Origin: an uncultured Myxococcales bacterium
GTDB lineage: Bacteria > Myxococcota_A > Bradymonadia > Bradymonadales > Bradymonadaceae
Reading direction: 5' to 3'
Assembly: GCA_913058025.1 (NCBI GenBank)
Contig: CAJXPN010000310.1
Location: forward strand, 1-5,985
Length of the DNA stretch: 5,985 bases
Of the stretch, positions 1-4,650 are shown piece after piece. The translations under genes and the position numbers were made by a program. The number at the start of each line of letters is the position of its first letter. Position 1 is the stretch's first letter. Under the pieces are notes generated by a model, which was given only the letters and a program-made list of their open reading frames with translations, had not been told where the DNA came from and did no database searches.

Positions 1-49
1 ACGAGATTTCTGCCTGTCTCGTGGGCTCGGAGATGTGTATAAGAGACAG
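1..49 (+). other. Residual Illumina Nextera i7 (P7) adapter, not genomic
   Basis: Bases 1-7 (ACGAGAT) match the 3' end of the P7 primer. Bases 8-15 (TTCTGCCT) match the i7 index I remember as N703. Bases 16-30 (GTCTCGTGGGCTCGG) are the read-2 adapter, and bases 31-49 (AGATGTGTATAAGAGACAG) are the 19-bp Tn5 mosaic end used in Nextera tagmentation. The four parts are contiguous and in library order, so this is untrimmed adapter assembled onto a contig end. Genomic sequence begins at base 50. The mosaic end here is a library artefact, not evidence of a Tn5 insertion in the organism. Confidence 0.97.
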
Positions 50-556
50 GCCACCGAGGGGGCCCGCGAGGCGTTCGAGCCTGTCCGCGGGGAGGGTGAG
101 GTCGTGGGGTTCGAGGTCGAGCCTGGCCTCAAGGCGTTGCCGCGCTCGAGGGGGTTGCTCGACTGCCTGGAGCGTCTCCCGGCGAGCTGGCTCGACGTAA
201 TCGCAGCGAGCGTGGAGGTGGAGGAGCCCCGCAGAGCGGAGCGCGGGCGCGCGATCGTCGAGCGCCTGGTGCGCGTGGATGTCCTCTCCGAGCTCGTCGC
301 CGCGGAGCTGTCGGTGGAGGCGATGGACCTGGCGCGAGAGCTCGCGGCGCGAGAAGACACGCGCGACGCGTCATGGTGCGTGGACGGCTCTCACGTCGAC
401 GACGAGCTCGACTGGTTCACCTTCGACCACGAGGGCGCCCTGGGTCAGCTCCGCCGGTGCGGGCTCGTGTTCGTCGGGGTTGCGGGGGCGCTCGCTGAGC
501 TCGAGCTGGTAGTGCCCGTCGAGCTGCGCAGGCCGCTCCAGCTCGTCTTGAGGTGA
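50..556 (+). CDS. 3' fragment of a winged-helix-like protein, N-terminus missing at the contig end
   Basis: An open frame of 168 codons runs from the adapter junction to a TGA at 554-556, with heavily G/C-biased third codon positions and a strong hairpin 8 nt after the stop. No genuine start is present. The in-frame GTG at 35 lies in the adapter and would add the artefactual N-terminus MYKRQ, so the gene continues into unassembled sequence. The C-terminal part runs from a helix (LERLPASWLDVIAA) through charged helices to SWCVDGSHVDDELDWFTF, then GALGQLRRCGLVFVG and VVPVELRRPLQLVL. This resembles the winged-helix modules seen in XPB-N-terminal-like and other helicase-associated bacterial proteins, where a 'LGxLRxRGLVFVG ... 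VVPxELR' pattern closes the wing. That assignment is from memory of the pattern and is tentative. Function is unknown; DNA binding is possible. Confidence 0.6.
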   Translation, partial: ATEGAREAFEPVRGEGEVVGFEVEPGLKALPRSRGLLDCLERLPASWLDVIAASVEVEEPRRAERGRAIVERLVRVDVLSELVAAELSVEAMDLARELAAREDTRDASWCVDGSHVDDELDWFTFDHEGALGQLRRCGLVFVGVAGALAELELVVPVELRRPLQLVLR

Positions 557-564
557 CCCCCACA

Positions 565-609
565 GAGAGAGGGCGGTGCGGCACCAGAGGTGCCGCACCG
601 CCCTCTCTC
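565..609 (+). terminator. Perfect 21-bp hairpin downstream of the truncated gene
   Basis: Arms 565-585 and 589-609 are exact reverse complements, separated by the 3-nt loop AGA. The hairpin begins 8 nt after the stop codon at 556. The 3' arm ends in a C/U-rich stretch (GCCCTCTCTC) followed only by ATTT, so a classical long U-tract is absent. The element sits between convergent genes and may stop transcription from both sides, but the trailing ATTT fits the plus strand better. Confidence 0.75.
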
Positions 610-680
610 ATTTCACCCGGGCCACTGGCGATGAGCGCGGCGTTGCGCGTCGTCATCGACCGGGCCCGATGGTCCTCGCG

Positions 681-866
681 TCAGCGCGAACGTCGTGGAT
701 TGTAGAGGTACTCCGTGAGCTCGCCGTCCTTATAGGTAAGCGACTCGAAGTCGTTCTCCGCGATGACCGTACGCCGGTTCCCATCGCTGAGCTCGTGGGC
801 GCGCTCGAGCGCCTCATCCCTGCTCTCTTCCTCGAACGTCGCGCTGCCGTCTGTGACCTCGTACAT
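681..866 (-). CDS. Small charged hypothetical protein, 61 aa
   Basis: The frame starts at the ATG whose complement is 864-866 and ends at TGA (681-683). The start is set by an AGGAG core in AGGAGA (871-876), a few bases upstream; longer in-frame starts lack such a site. The product begins MYEVTDGSATFEEESRDEALERA-type sequence (acidic, Ala/Glu-rich) and ends with ESLTYKDGELTEYLYNPRR. It has no signal peptide, membrane segment or cysteine. Predicted order is short strand, amphipathic helix (about residues 16-27), then two or three strands, suggesting a small soluble alpha/beta protein. I do not recognise the family. The gene converges on the truncated winged-helix gene and lies downstream of the membrane-protein gene on the same strand, but a 106-nt gap with its own candidate promoter argues that it is transcribed separately. 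Confidence 0.7.
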   Translation of the reverse strand: MYEVTDGSATFEEESRDEALERAHELSDGNRRTVIAENDFESLTYKDGELTEYLYNPRRSR

Positions 867-870
867 GAAT

Positions 871-876
871 TCTCCT
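871..876 (-). promoter_or_regulatory. Shine-Dalgarno site deciding the start of the 61-aa gene
   Basis: The minus-strand reading is AGGAGA followed by ATTC and then ATG. This strong site places the start at 866 rather than at the in-frame ATG further upstream (residue sequence MLRLHEH), which has no comparable purine tract. Confidence 0.7.
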
Positions 877-920
877 GGTGTGTGTTCGTGAAGACGCAGC
901 ATACCAGCCGCGTCGTACAG

Positions 921-949
921 ATAATGTATGCACGATACCCAGGTGACAT
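921..949 (-). promoter_or_regulatory. Candidate sigma-70-type promoter of the 61-aa gene
   Basis: On the minus strand, ATGTCA (944-949, 4 of 6 to TTGACA) and CATTAT (921-926, 4 of 6 to TATAAT) are separated by exactly 17 nt. An A/T-rich block with a T5 run (950-961) lies just upstream and could act as an UP element, in otherwise very GC-rich sequence. Transcription would begin near 914 and give a leader of roughly 48 nt. The T5 run also lies shortly after the stop of the preceding gene and could instead be part of a weak terminator. Confidence 0.4.
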
Positions 950-972
950 AATAAAAAGTTTCGGGAGGCCCC

Positions 973-1494
973 TCAGCCGCCGGAGTGTCGGGCGCGGAAG
1001 TGCTCGACGATGCCCGCGATCTGGACGGGTGAGAGGTCCTCTGGGAGGAGCTCTCGAGGGAGCAGGTAGGTGCGCGATTCGGTGACGAGCGCGACCGCGT
1101 GCGCGTCACCGTTCGAGCGCCGTATGCCGACACCCGTGAGCTGGTCCCAGGGGATCGAGACGAGCCCGAAGCGCCAGCCGAGGTGGGGCATGGAGACGCG
1201 CTCGGGGTCGAGCGTGAGCGTGAGCGGGAGGTGCGCGCGGGTGAAGCGCCAGCGCGCGAGCGCGGCGATGGCGACCGCGGCGAGCCCGAGGCCGAAGGCG
1301 AGCGTGAGGAGCTCGTTCGGGGAGGACAGCTGTGCGCGGCGCGCGGCGAACGTCAGGCAGAACAGCGCGGTCACGCCCGTGACGACGGACGCGAGCAGCT
1401 GGCGGCGCGACGGGTCGTCGAGTTCGAGAGACCAGTCGTCGCCCTCGGGGAGCGGGACGCGCCTGGTCTCGGGATGTTCGTGGGGGTCGTTCAT
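973..1494 (-). CDS. Two-helix membrane protein with a possible PH-like C-terminal domain, 173 aa
   Basis: The frame runs from ATG (complement of 1492-1494) to TGA (973-975). A hydrophilic N-terminal tail (residues 1-31) precedes two hydrophobic segments, about 33-51 (LLASVVTGVTALFCLTFAA) and 62-80 (LLTLAFGLGLAAVAIAALA), joined by a short loop. Residues about 88-173 form a strand-rich cytoplasmic-type domain (LPLTLTLDPERVSM, LVSIPWDQLTGVGI, AVALVTESRTYLLP) ending in a helix. This 'two TM helices, then beta domain with IPWxxLxxV' layout resembles bacterial PH-like/YcxB-type membrane proteins, but that is inference. The frame is open further upstream through the tRNA gene; that extension (APVAQLVEASDLKS) is translated tRNA and is not protein. 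No Shine-Dalgarno sequence is visible before the ATG. The tRNA 3' end lies only 28 nt upstream, so co-transcription is likely. Confidence 0.82.
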   Translation of the reverse strand: MNDPHEHPETRRVPLPEGDDWSLELDDPSRRQLLASVVTGVTALFCLTFAARRAQLSSPNELLTLAFGLGLAAVAIAALARWRFTRAHLPLTLTLDPERVSMPHLGWRFGLVSIPWDQLTGVGIRRSNGDAHAVALVTESRTYLLPRELLPEDLSPVQIAGIVEHFRARHSGG

Positions 1495-1522
1495 CGAAAG
1501 GACGCCGCGTGGTGTGAGCGAG

Positions 1523-1596
1523 TGCCCCCGCCGGGATTCGAACCCGGACTCGAGCGATTTTAAGTCGCTTGCCTCTACCAGTTGGGCTACGGGGGC
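1523..1596 (-). tRNA. tRNA with anticodon UAA (tRNA-Leu by anticodon), short variable loop
   Basis: A complete 74-nt cloverleaf can be folded on the minus strand. The acceptor stem is GCCCCCG/CGGGGGC (7 bp). The D-arm is GCC/GGC with the 11-nt loop CAACTGGTAGA, including G18G19. The anticodon stem AGCGA/TCGCT carries the loop CTTAAAA (anticodon at 1560-1562). The variable loop is only 5 nt (CGAGT). The T-arm is CCGGG/CCCGG with the loop TTCGAAT, and the discriminator is A73. CCA is not encoded; CTC follows. Anticodon UAA reads the leucine codon UUA. The long D-loop and A73 look leucine-like, but bacterial tRNA-Leu normally has a long class II variable arm, which is missing here. A membrane-protein gene follows on the same strand and may share the transcript. 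Confidence 0.95.
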
Positions 1597-1677
1597 GTCC
1601 TCTGTCAGGACCCTACTGCTAGCACGAACCATCGGCACGGGCACGTCAAACGCGTGGCCTGAATGCGTGGCGTCTGA

Positions 1678-1691
1678 GCCACACGTGTGGC
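1678..1691. repeat. 14-bp perfect palindrome in the divergent intergenic region
   Basis: The sequence GCCACACGTGTGGC reads identically on both strands. It lies about 80 nt upstream of the tRNA and about 185 nt upstream of the lipoprotein gene, in the 280-nt region between these divergent units. It could be a dimeric regulator site, but nothing else in the window shows which regulator. The rest of 1597-1820 holds a lone TTGACG on the minus strand (1644-1649) and a T7 run near 1770; I could not build a convincing promoter from either. Confidence 0.45.
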
Positions 1692-1820
1692 CAGCGTGTG
1701 ACATGCCTGGTGTGTCATGATTGCCTCATATGTGGCGGAGGCTGCACGTTATTGGTTGGACAGGTGTGTTTTTTTGCCTCGCGGGTCTGATCGCGTGTTG
1801 GATCGTTTCTCGCATTACGA

Positions 1821-1856
1821 TGGGTCCGTAAGACCCAAACGACCACGAAGGTGGTC
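1821..1856 (+). promoter_or_regulatory. Two tandem short hairpins just upstream of the lipoprotein start
   Basis: TGGGTC (1821-1826) pairs with GACCCA (1832-1837) across the loop CGTAA. GACCAC (1841-1846) pairs with GTGGTC (1851-1856) across GAAG. Only AAC separates the two. They end about 11 nt before the GGAGA ribosome-binding site of the lipoprotein gene. The position fits a structured 5' leader or tandem operator sites. Neither matches a regulatory RNA class that I recognise. Confidence 0.4.
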
Positions 1857-1876
1857 TCGTAGAACATGGAGATCGA

Positions 1877-3562
1877 ATGATTCAGGCGAAGCAGGCGACG
1901 TGGAAGAGGTGGCTCGGCGTGGTCGCGATGGCGACGATGGCGGTGGGTTGCGGCAGCGGCGAGATCGAGCTCGGAGGTGACGCTGTCCTGCTCGCCGAGG
2001 GCTCGGCCGACGTGCACCACGGCGACCTGATGTACGTGATGAATCAGGAGGAGCTGGCGAGCCGTCTCGTGGACGGCTACGTCGAGTTCAGGCCCGAGCA
2101 CGCGTTCGCGGGGGTCCTGCTCCACATCGCGGCGAGCTCTATCGACCGGTTCGAGGTCTCCTATGAGAAGGTGACCGGCGGGTGGTCGGAGTGGAGCCCC
2201 GTGGAGGGTCAGACGCCCGAGTCGGAGACGATCGAGGGCACGCTGTCGATCCAGGAGATGGCCTCCGGGTTGAGGGTGAGGTTCGGCGACGCTACCGGCG
2301 CGGTCGACTTCGTGCGCGCCGAGTTCCTCCCGGAGATCGGCCCGGAGAACGGCGCGGAGTTCGACGACGAGTGGGACGAGTCGCTCGGAGACGCGGACCT
2401 TGACGAGGGCGTCGCCGAGATGGCGCTGCGCCGCGGCGGGCGCTACGTCCCATCGGGCGCGGCCAACAGCGCGTCGCGCTCGCAGTACGTGGCCTACGAG
2501 GGCGCGCCGGCGTGGCGCCGCTCGAACTGTGGCGGCTCGCTGCTCTCGGGCACGCGCAGGCTGGGTGATTACCTCAAGGCGAACTTCCCTGGCGCGCGCA
2601 GCTACGGCGGCTACTCGTGTCGCCCGAATACGGCGAACACGAGCAAGATGTCGGTCCATGGCACGGGCCGCGCCATCGACGTCTTCGTCCCGCTCGACCG
2701 CGGACAGGCCGACAACGACCTGGGCGATCCGATCGCGAACTGGCTCATCGAGAACCAGGAGGCGATCGGCGTGACGTTCATCGTCTGGGACCGCTCCTCG
2801 TGGGGCGCGTCGCGCAGCGGCGACGGGCACCGCTCCTACGGCGGCCCGCACCCTCACCACGACCACCTCCACATCGAGATCTCGGCGGCGGCCGCACGTC
2901 AGCAGACCCCCTGGTACAGCGGCGGCGGCTCGAGCCCTCCCGACACGGCCGTGAGCTGCTACAGCCGCACGCTCGGGAAGAGCGTCGCCGCAGGTGAGTG
3001 CGTGCAGATGAGCTACGACTCCTGCGGCGGAGGGACGTGCAACTGGGCGCAGTGCTCGGATCAGGGCTCCTGGACGTGCACCGACGTGTCGGCGTGTACG
3101 GGGACGAACCACGGCCACTCGGCGTGCGCGGCCACACCGACGCCCGACCCCGAGCCTCAGCCCGAGCCCGAGCCTCAGCCGCCCGTGGCGGACAAGGCGT
3201 CGTGCACGAGCCGTACGCTCGGCCGCACGGTCGACCACGGCGCGTGCGTGCAGATGAACTACAACTCGTGTGGCGGCGCGGGTACGTGCCAGTGGGCCGC
3301 GTGCGACGACGGCGCCTGGATGTGCGTGCCGAAGACGAGCTGCGGCGGCGACACCTTCGGCCACGCCGACTGCGCGCCCAGGCCCAAGGCGTCGTGCTAC
3401 AGCCGCACGCTCGGGCGCAGCGTCGAGGACGGCGGGAACGTCCAGATGTCGTACACCTCGTGCGGCGGAACGTGCCGCTGGGCCACCTGCGACGACGGCG
3501 ACTGGGACTGCACCTCGGACATCTCCTCGGGCACGAACTACAACCACAGGTCGTGCAACTGA
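1877..3562 (+). CDS. Lipoprotein with an M15-like zinc peptidase domain and three Cys-rich repeats, 561 aa
   Basis: The ATG at 1877 follows GGAGA (1868-1872) at close spacing. Residues 1-24 form a lipoprotein signal peptide (basic MIQAKQATWKRW, hydrophobic core, AVGC), with Cys25 the likely lipidated residue. Residues about 45-155 look like a beta-rich domain containing GGWSEWSPVE, a style seen beside cell-wall amidases. Residues about 160-185 are an acidic linker. The catalytic domain (about 200-345) has S-V-H261-G-T-G-R-A-I-D268 and a later HDHLHIE with H330 and H332. These are the expected zinc ligands of LD-/DD-peptidase-like M15 folds and of the related ARB-07466-type domain, which also shows 'IAxWLxxN...VIWDRxxW'. 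Cys218 and Cys248 may form a disulfide. The C-terminus has three repeats of about 55-58 residues rich in cysteine (360-417, 442-499, 506-560), with a Pro/Glu linker (421-436) between the first two. It is probably an envelope-anchored or surface peptidoglycan hydrolase; the substrate is not determined. No neighbour obviously shares its function. Confidence 0.93.
   Translation: MIQAKQATWKRWLGVVAMATMAVGCGSGEIELGGDAVLLAEGSADVHHGDLMYVMNQEELASRLVDGYVEFRPEHAFAGVLLHIAASSIDRFEVSYEKVTGGWSEWSPVEGQTPESETIEGTLSIQEMASGLRVRFGDATGAVDFVRAEFLPEIGPENGAEFDDEWDESLGDADLDEGVAEMALRRGGRYVPSGAANSASRSQYVAYEGAPAWRRSNCGGSLLSGTRRLGDYLKANFPGARSYGGYSCRPNTANTSKMSVHGTGRAIDVFVPLDRGQADNDLGDPIANWLIENQEAIGVTFIVWDRSSWGASRSGDGHRSYGGPHPHHDHLHIEISAAAARQQTPWYSGGGSSPPDTAVSCYSRTLGKSVAAGECVQMSYDSCGGGTCNWAQCSDQGSWTCTDVSACTGTNHGHSACAATPTPDPEPQPEPEPQPPVADKASCTSRTLGRTVDHGACVQMNYNSCGGAGTCQWAACDDGAWMCVPKTSCGGDTFGHADCAPRPKASCYSRTLGRSVEDGGNVQMSYTSCGGTCRWATCDDGDWDCTSDISSGTNYNHRSCN
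2954..3556 (+). repeat. Three in-frame copies of a Cys-rich module within the lipoprotein gene
   Basis: Copies lie at 2954-3127, 3200-3373 and 3392-3556 (residues 360-417, 442-499, 506-560). Each starts SCxSRTLG, continues VQMxYxSCGG, then GTCxWAxC, and ends in a His-x-x-Cys. Copies 1 and 2 have eight cysteines each. Copy 3 has six, lacking the second and seventh (Asn521 and Ser551 stand there). The spacer between copies 1 and 2 encodes PDPEPQPEPEPQPP, itself made of short GAGCC/CAGCC DNA repeats. The modules are probably disulfide-stabilised binding or cell-surface domains that arose by duplication. Confidence 0.9.
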
Positions 3563-3572
3563 GCTGAAGGCC

Positions 3573-3595
3573 GGGCGCCCCTTCGGGGGGCGCCC
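3573..3595 (+). terminator. GC-rich hairpin downstream of the lipoprotein gene
   Basis: GGGCGCCCC (3573-3581) pairs with GGGGCGCCC (3587-3595), starting 10 nt after the stop codon. The loop is TTCGG, with a possible alternative C-UUCG-G tetraloop and one bulged G. The 3' arm runs into TCTCG rather than a U-tract. Its location right after the gene supports a terminator role. Confidence 0.65.
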
Positions 3596-3644
3596 TCTCG
3601 TGGGGCGCGATGAGGCCAGACCGGTACGTGGCGTGCACGAACGA

Positions 3645-3680
3645 AGAAGGCCTGGCTCCCGAATGGGAGCCAGGCCTTCT
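3645..3680. terminator. Perfect 16-bp hairpin between convergent genes
   Basis: Arms 3645-3660 and 3665-3680 are exact reverse complements around the loop GAAT. On the minus strand the arm is followed by TCGTTCGTG, about 38 nt after the FHA gene stop; on the plus strand it is followed by CTCTGTG. It is probably a bidirectional terminator, mainly serving the FHA gene, because the lipoprotein gene already has its own hairpin at 3573-3595. Confidence 0.7.
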
Positions 3681-3718
3681 CTCTGTGTCGCGTCCGTGGA
3701 CTCAGCGTCCGGTCGGGA

Positions 3719-4504
3719 TCACTGGTTGATCTCGACGCGCATGAGCTCCGAGCCGAAGCTGACGTAGTCACCATGGAAGAGGCGCTGCTCCTCGCGGATG
3801 CGCACGAAGGAGCCGTTCTTGGAGCCGAGGTCGGTGAGGATGACCTGCCCGTTCTTGTAGGTGAAGCGGGCGTGCTGGCGGGAGCTGTGTCGGTCGTCGC
3901 CGAAGTTGATGTCGCAGCCCTCGCGGCCGACGAGGACGTCGTTGTTCACCGAGCAATGCGACGAGCCATCGCGCCCGCCACGCAGGACGTGGATGAGGGC
4001 GAATTTGAAGTCCTTCGGGGGGCTGATGTACATCAGGGTGCCCTCCTGCATCGGGTACTCACGCCGGAGGCTGAGCATCTCGAGTCGCAGGATCTGCTCA
4101 CCGATCATGACCTCGTCGCCGTCCTCGAGGACGTGCGGCTGACGCAGCCGCATGAAGGTCCCGTTGAGGGAGCCCTCGTCGCGCACGTAGAGCTGGTTGT
4201 CGCGGTAGAGGAAGGTCGCGTGCTTGGGGGACAGGAACGCATCTTCTGGGAAGAGGATCTTGTGCTCCTTGCGACCCGCGACGTGCTTGGTGGCGTTGAG
4301 GTGGTAGGAGAGGCCCTCGAGGCCCTCGCCACGGATCAGGATGAGCTTGGCGCGGCCAGGGGCCTGCATCGCGCCGAAGAACATCGTGTCGTTGCGTGTG
4401 TCGGCGCCGTCCTCATCGTAGTAGGCGCCGCAGCGGCCGCAGTAATGGTGGCCATCGGGGACGACGGCCTCACACTGTTTGCAGACGCGTGCGGTGGCTG
4501 ACAT
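3719..4504 (-). CDS. Zinc-ribbon protein with two FHA domains, 261 aa
   Basis: The start is the ATG at 4504, preceded by AGGAG with an 8-nt spacer. An upstream in-frame extension (MMWRVLRN...) lacks such a site. Residues 8-25 hold a zinc ribbon, C8-x2-C11 ... C22-x2-C25. FHA domain 1 spans about 53-142, with G77-R78, S92-x2-H95 and N114-G115. FHA domain 2 spans about 167-258, with G193-R194, S208-R-Q-H211 and N230-G231. Both keep the conserved GR, SxxH and NG residues that line the phosphothreonine pocket, so both may bind phosphopeptides. There is no signal peptide or membrane segment, so the protein is cytoplasmic. FHA proteins read marks made by Ser/Thr kinases; no kinase is in the window, so the partner is unknown. 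A HEAT-repeat gene lies 146 nt upstream on the same strand. Confidence 0.95.
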   Translation of the reverse strand: MSATARVCKQCEAVVPDGHHYCGRCGAYYDEDGADTRNDTMFFGAMQAPGRAKLILIRGEGLEGLSYHLNATKHVAGRKEHKILFPEDAFLSPKHATFLYRDNQLYVRDEGSLNGTFMRLRQPHVLEDGDEVMIGEQILRLEMLSLRREYPMQEGTLMYISPPKDFKFALIHVLRGGRDGSSHCSVNNDVLVGREGCDINFGDDRHSSRQHARFTYKNGQVILTDLGSKNGSFVRIREEQRLFHGDYVSFGSELMRVEINQ

Positions 4505-4512
4505 AGGGTGGG

Positions 4513-4517
4513 CTCCT
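4513..4517 (-). promoter_or_regulatory. Shine-Dalgarno site deciding the FHA gene start
   Basis: AGGAG on the minus strand lies 8 nt before the ATG at 4504. This supports the 261-residue form, which begins right before the zinc ribbon, over a longer form with 21 unconserved-looking N-terminal residues. Confidence 0.7.
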
Positions 4518-4593
4518 GGAGATGGATGGTGAGCGCGCGCGTCGTTTCGGAGGACGCGCCACATCACGTGGTGGGTGTGAACAGTCGTCAGGG

Positions 4594-4622
4594 AGCGTAG
4601 TGCGCACGGTGTGAATGCGCAA
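4594..4622 (-). promoter_or_regulatory. Weak candidate promoter upstream of the FHA gene
   Basis: On the minus strand, TTGCGC (4617-4622, 4 of 6 to TTGACA) and TACGCT (4594-4599, 3 of 6 to TATAAT) are 17 nt apart, giving a leader of about 80 nt. The match is modest for such GC-rich DNA, and the FHA gene could equally be read through from the HEAT gene, since no convincing terminator separates them. Confidence 0.28.
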
Positions 4623-4650
4623 GAAGGGAGGTCTGGACCGACGAGGAGGT

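Noticed and set aside
35..49. GTG start giving an N-terminus MYKRQ for the first gene
   Set aside because: These codons are inside the Nextera mosaic end, so they are library-derived.
31..49. Tn5 transposon end
   Set aside because: The mosaic end is flanked by adapter and index sequence, so it derives from tagmentation.
1610..1649. Possible tRNA promoter: TTGACG at 1644-1649 with TGCTAG or TAGGGT
   Set aside because: The -35 is good, but no -10 lies at an acceptable spacing (19 nt to a poor TGCTAG, 28 nt to TAGGGT).
1495..1704. N-terminal extension of the membrane protein beginning MSHAGHTC
   Set aside because: It reads straight through the tRNA gene; APVAQLVEASDLKS is translated tRNA.
1717..1980. 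87-codon plus-strand frame overlapping the lipoprotein start
   Set aside because: It has no ribosome-binding site, no recognisable sequence, and overlaps the stronger lipoprotein frame.
1715..3547. 610-codon open frame antisense to the lipoprotein gene
   Set aside because: It has low-complexity Arg/Ala/Val composition with no domain. It is an antisense by-product of the GC-rich, well-supported lipoprotein frame.
3773..4501. 242-codon open frame antisense to the FHA gene
   Set aside because: The opposite strand has two intact FHA domains, a zinc ribbon and a good ribosome-binding site. This frame shows only Val/Glu/Ala-rich shadow sequence.
4505..4567. 21-residue N-terminal extension of the FHA protein
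   Set aside because: It has no ribosome-binding site, while AGGAG sits 8 nt before the inner ATG at 4504.
4625..4650. Terminator after the HEAT gene (GGTCCAGACC and a pyrimidine stretch)
   Set aside because: The stem would be only three base pairs, too weak to call.
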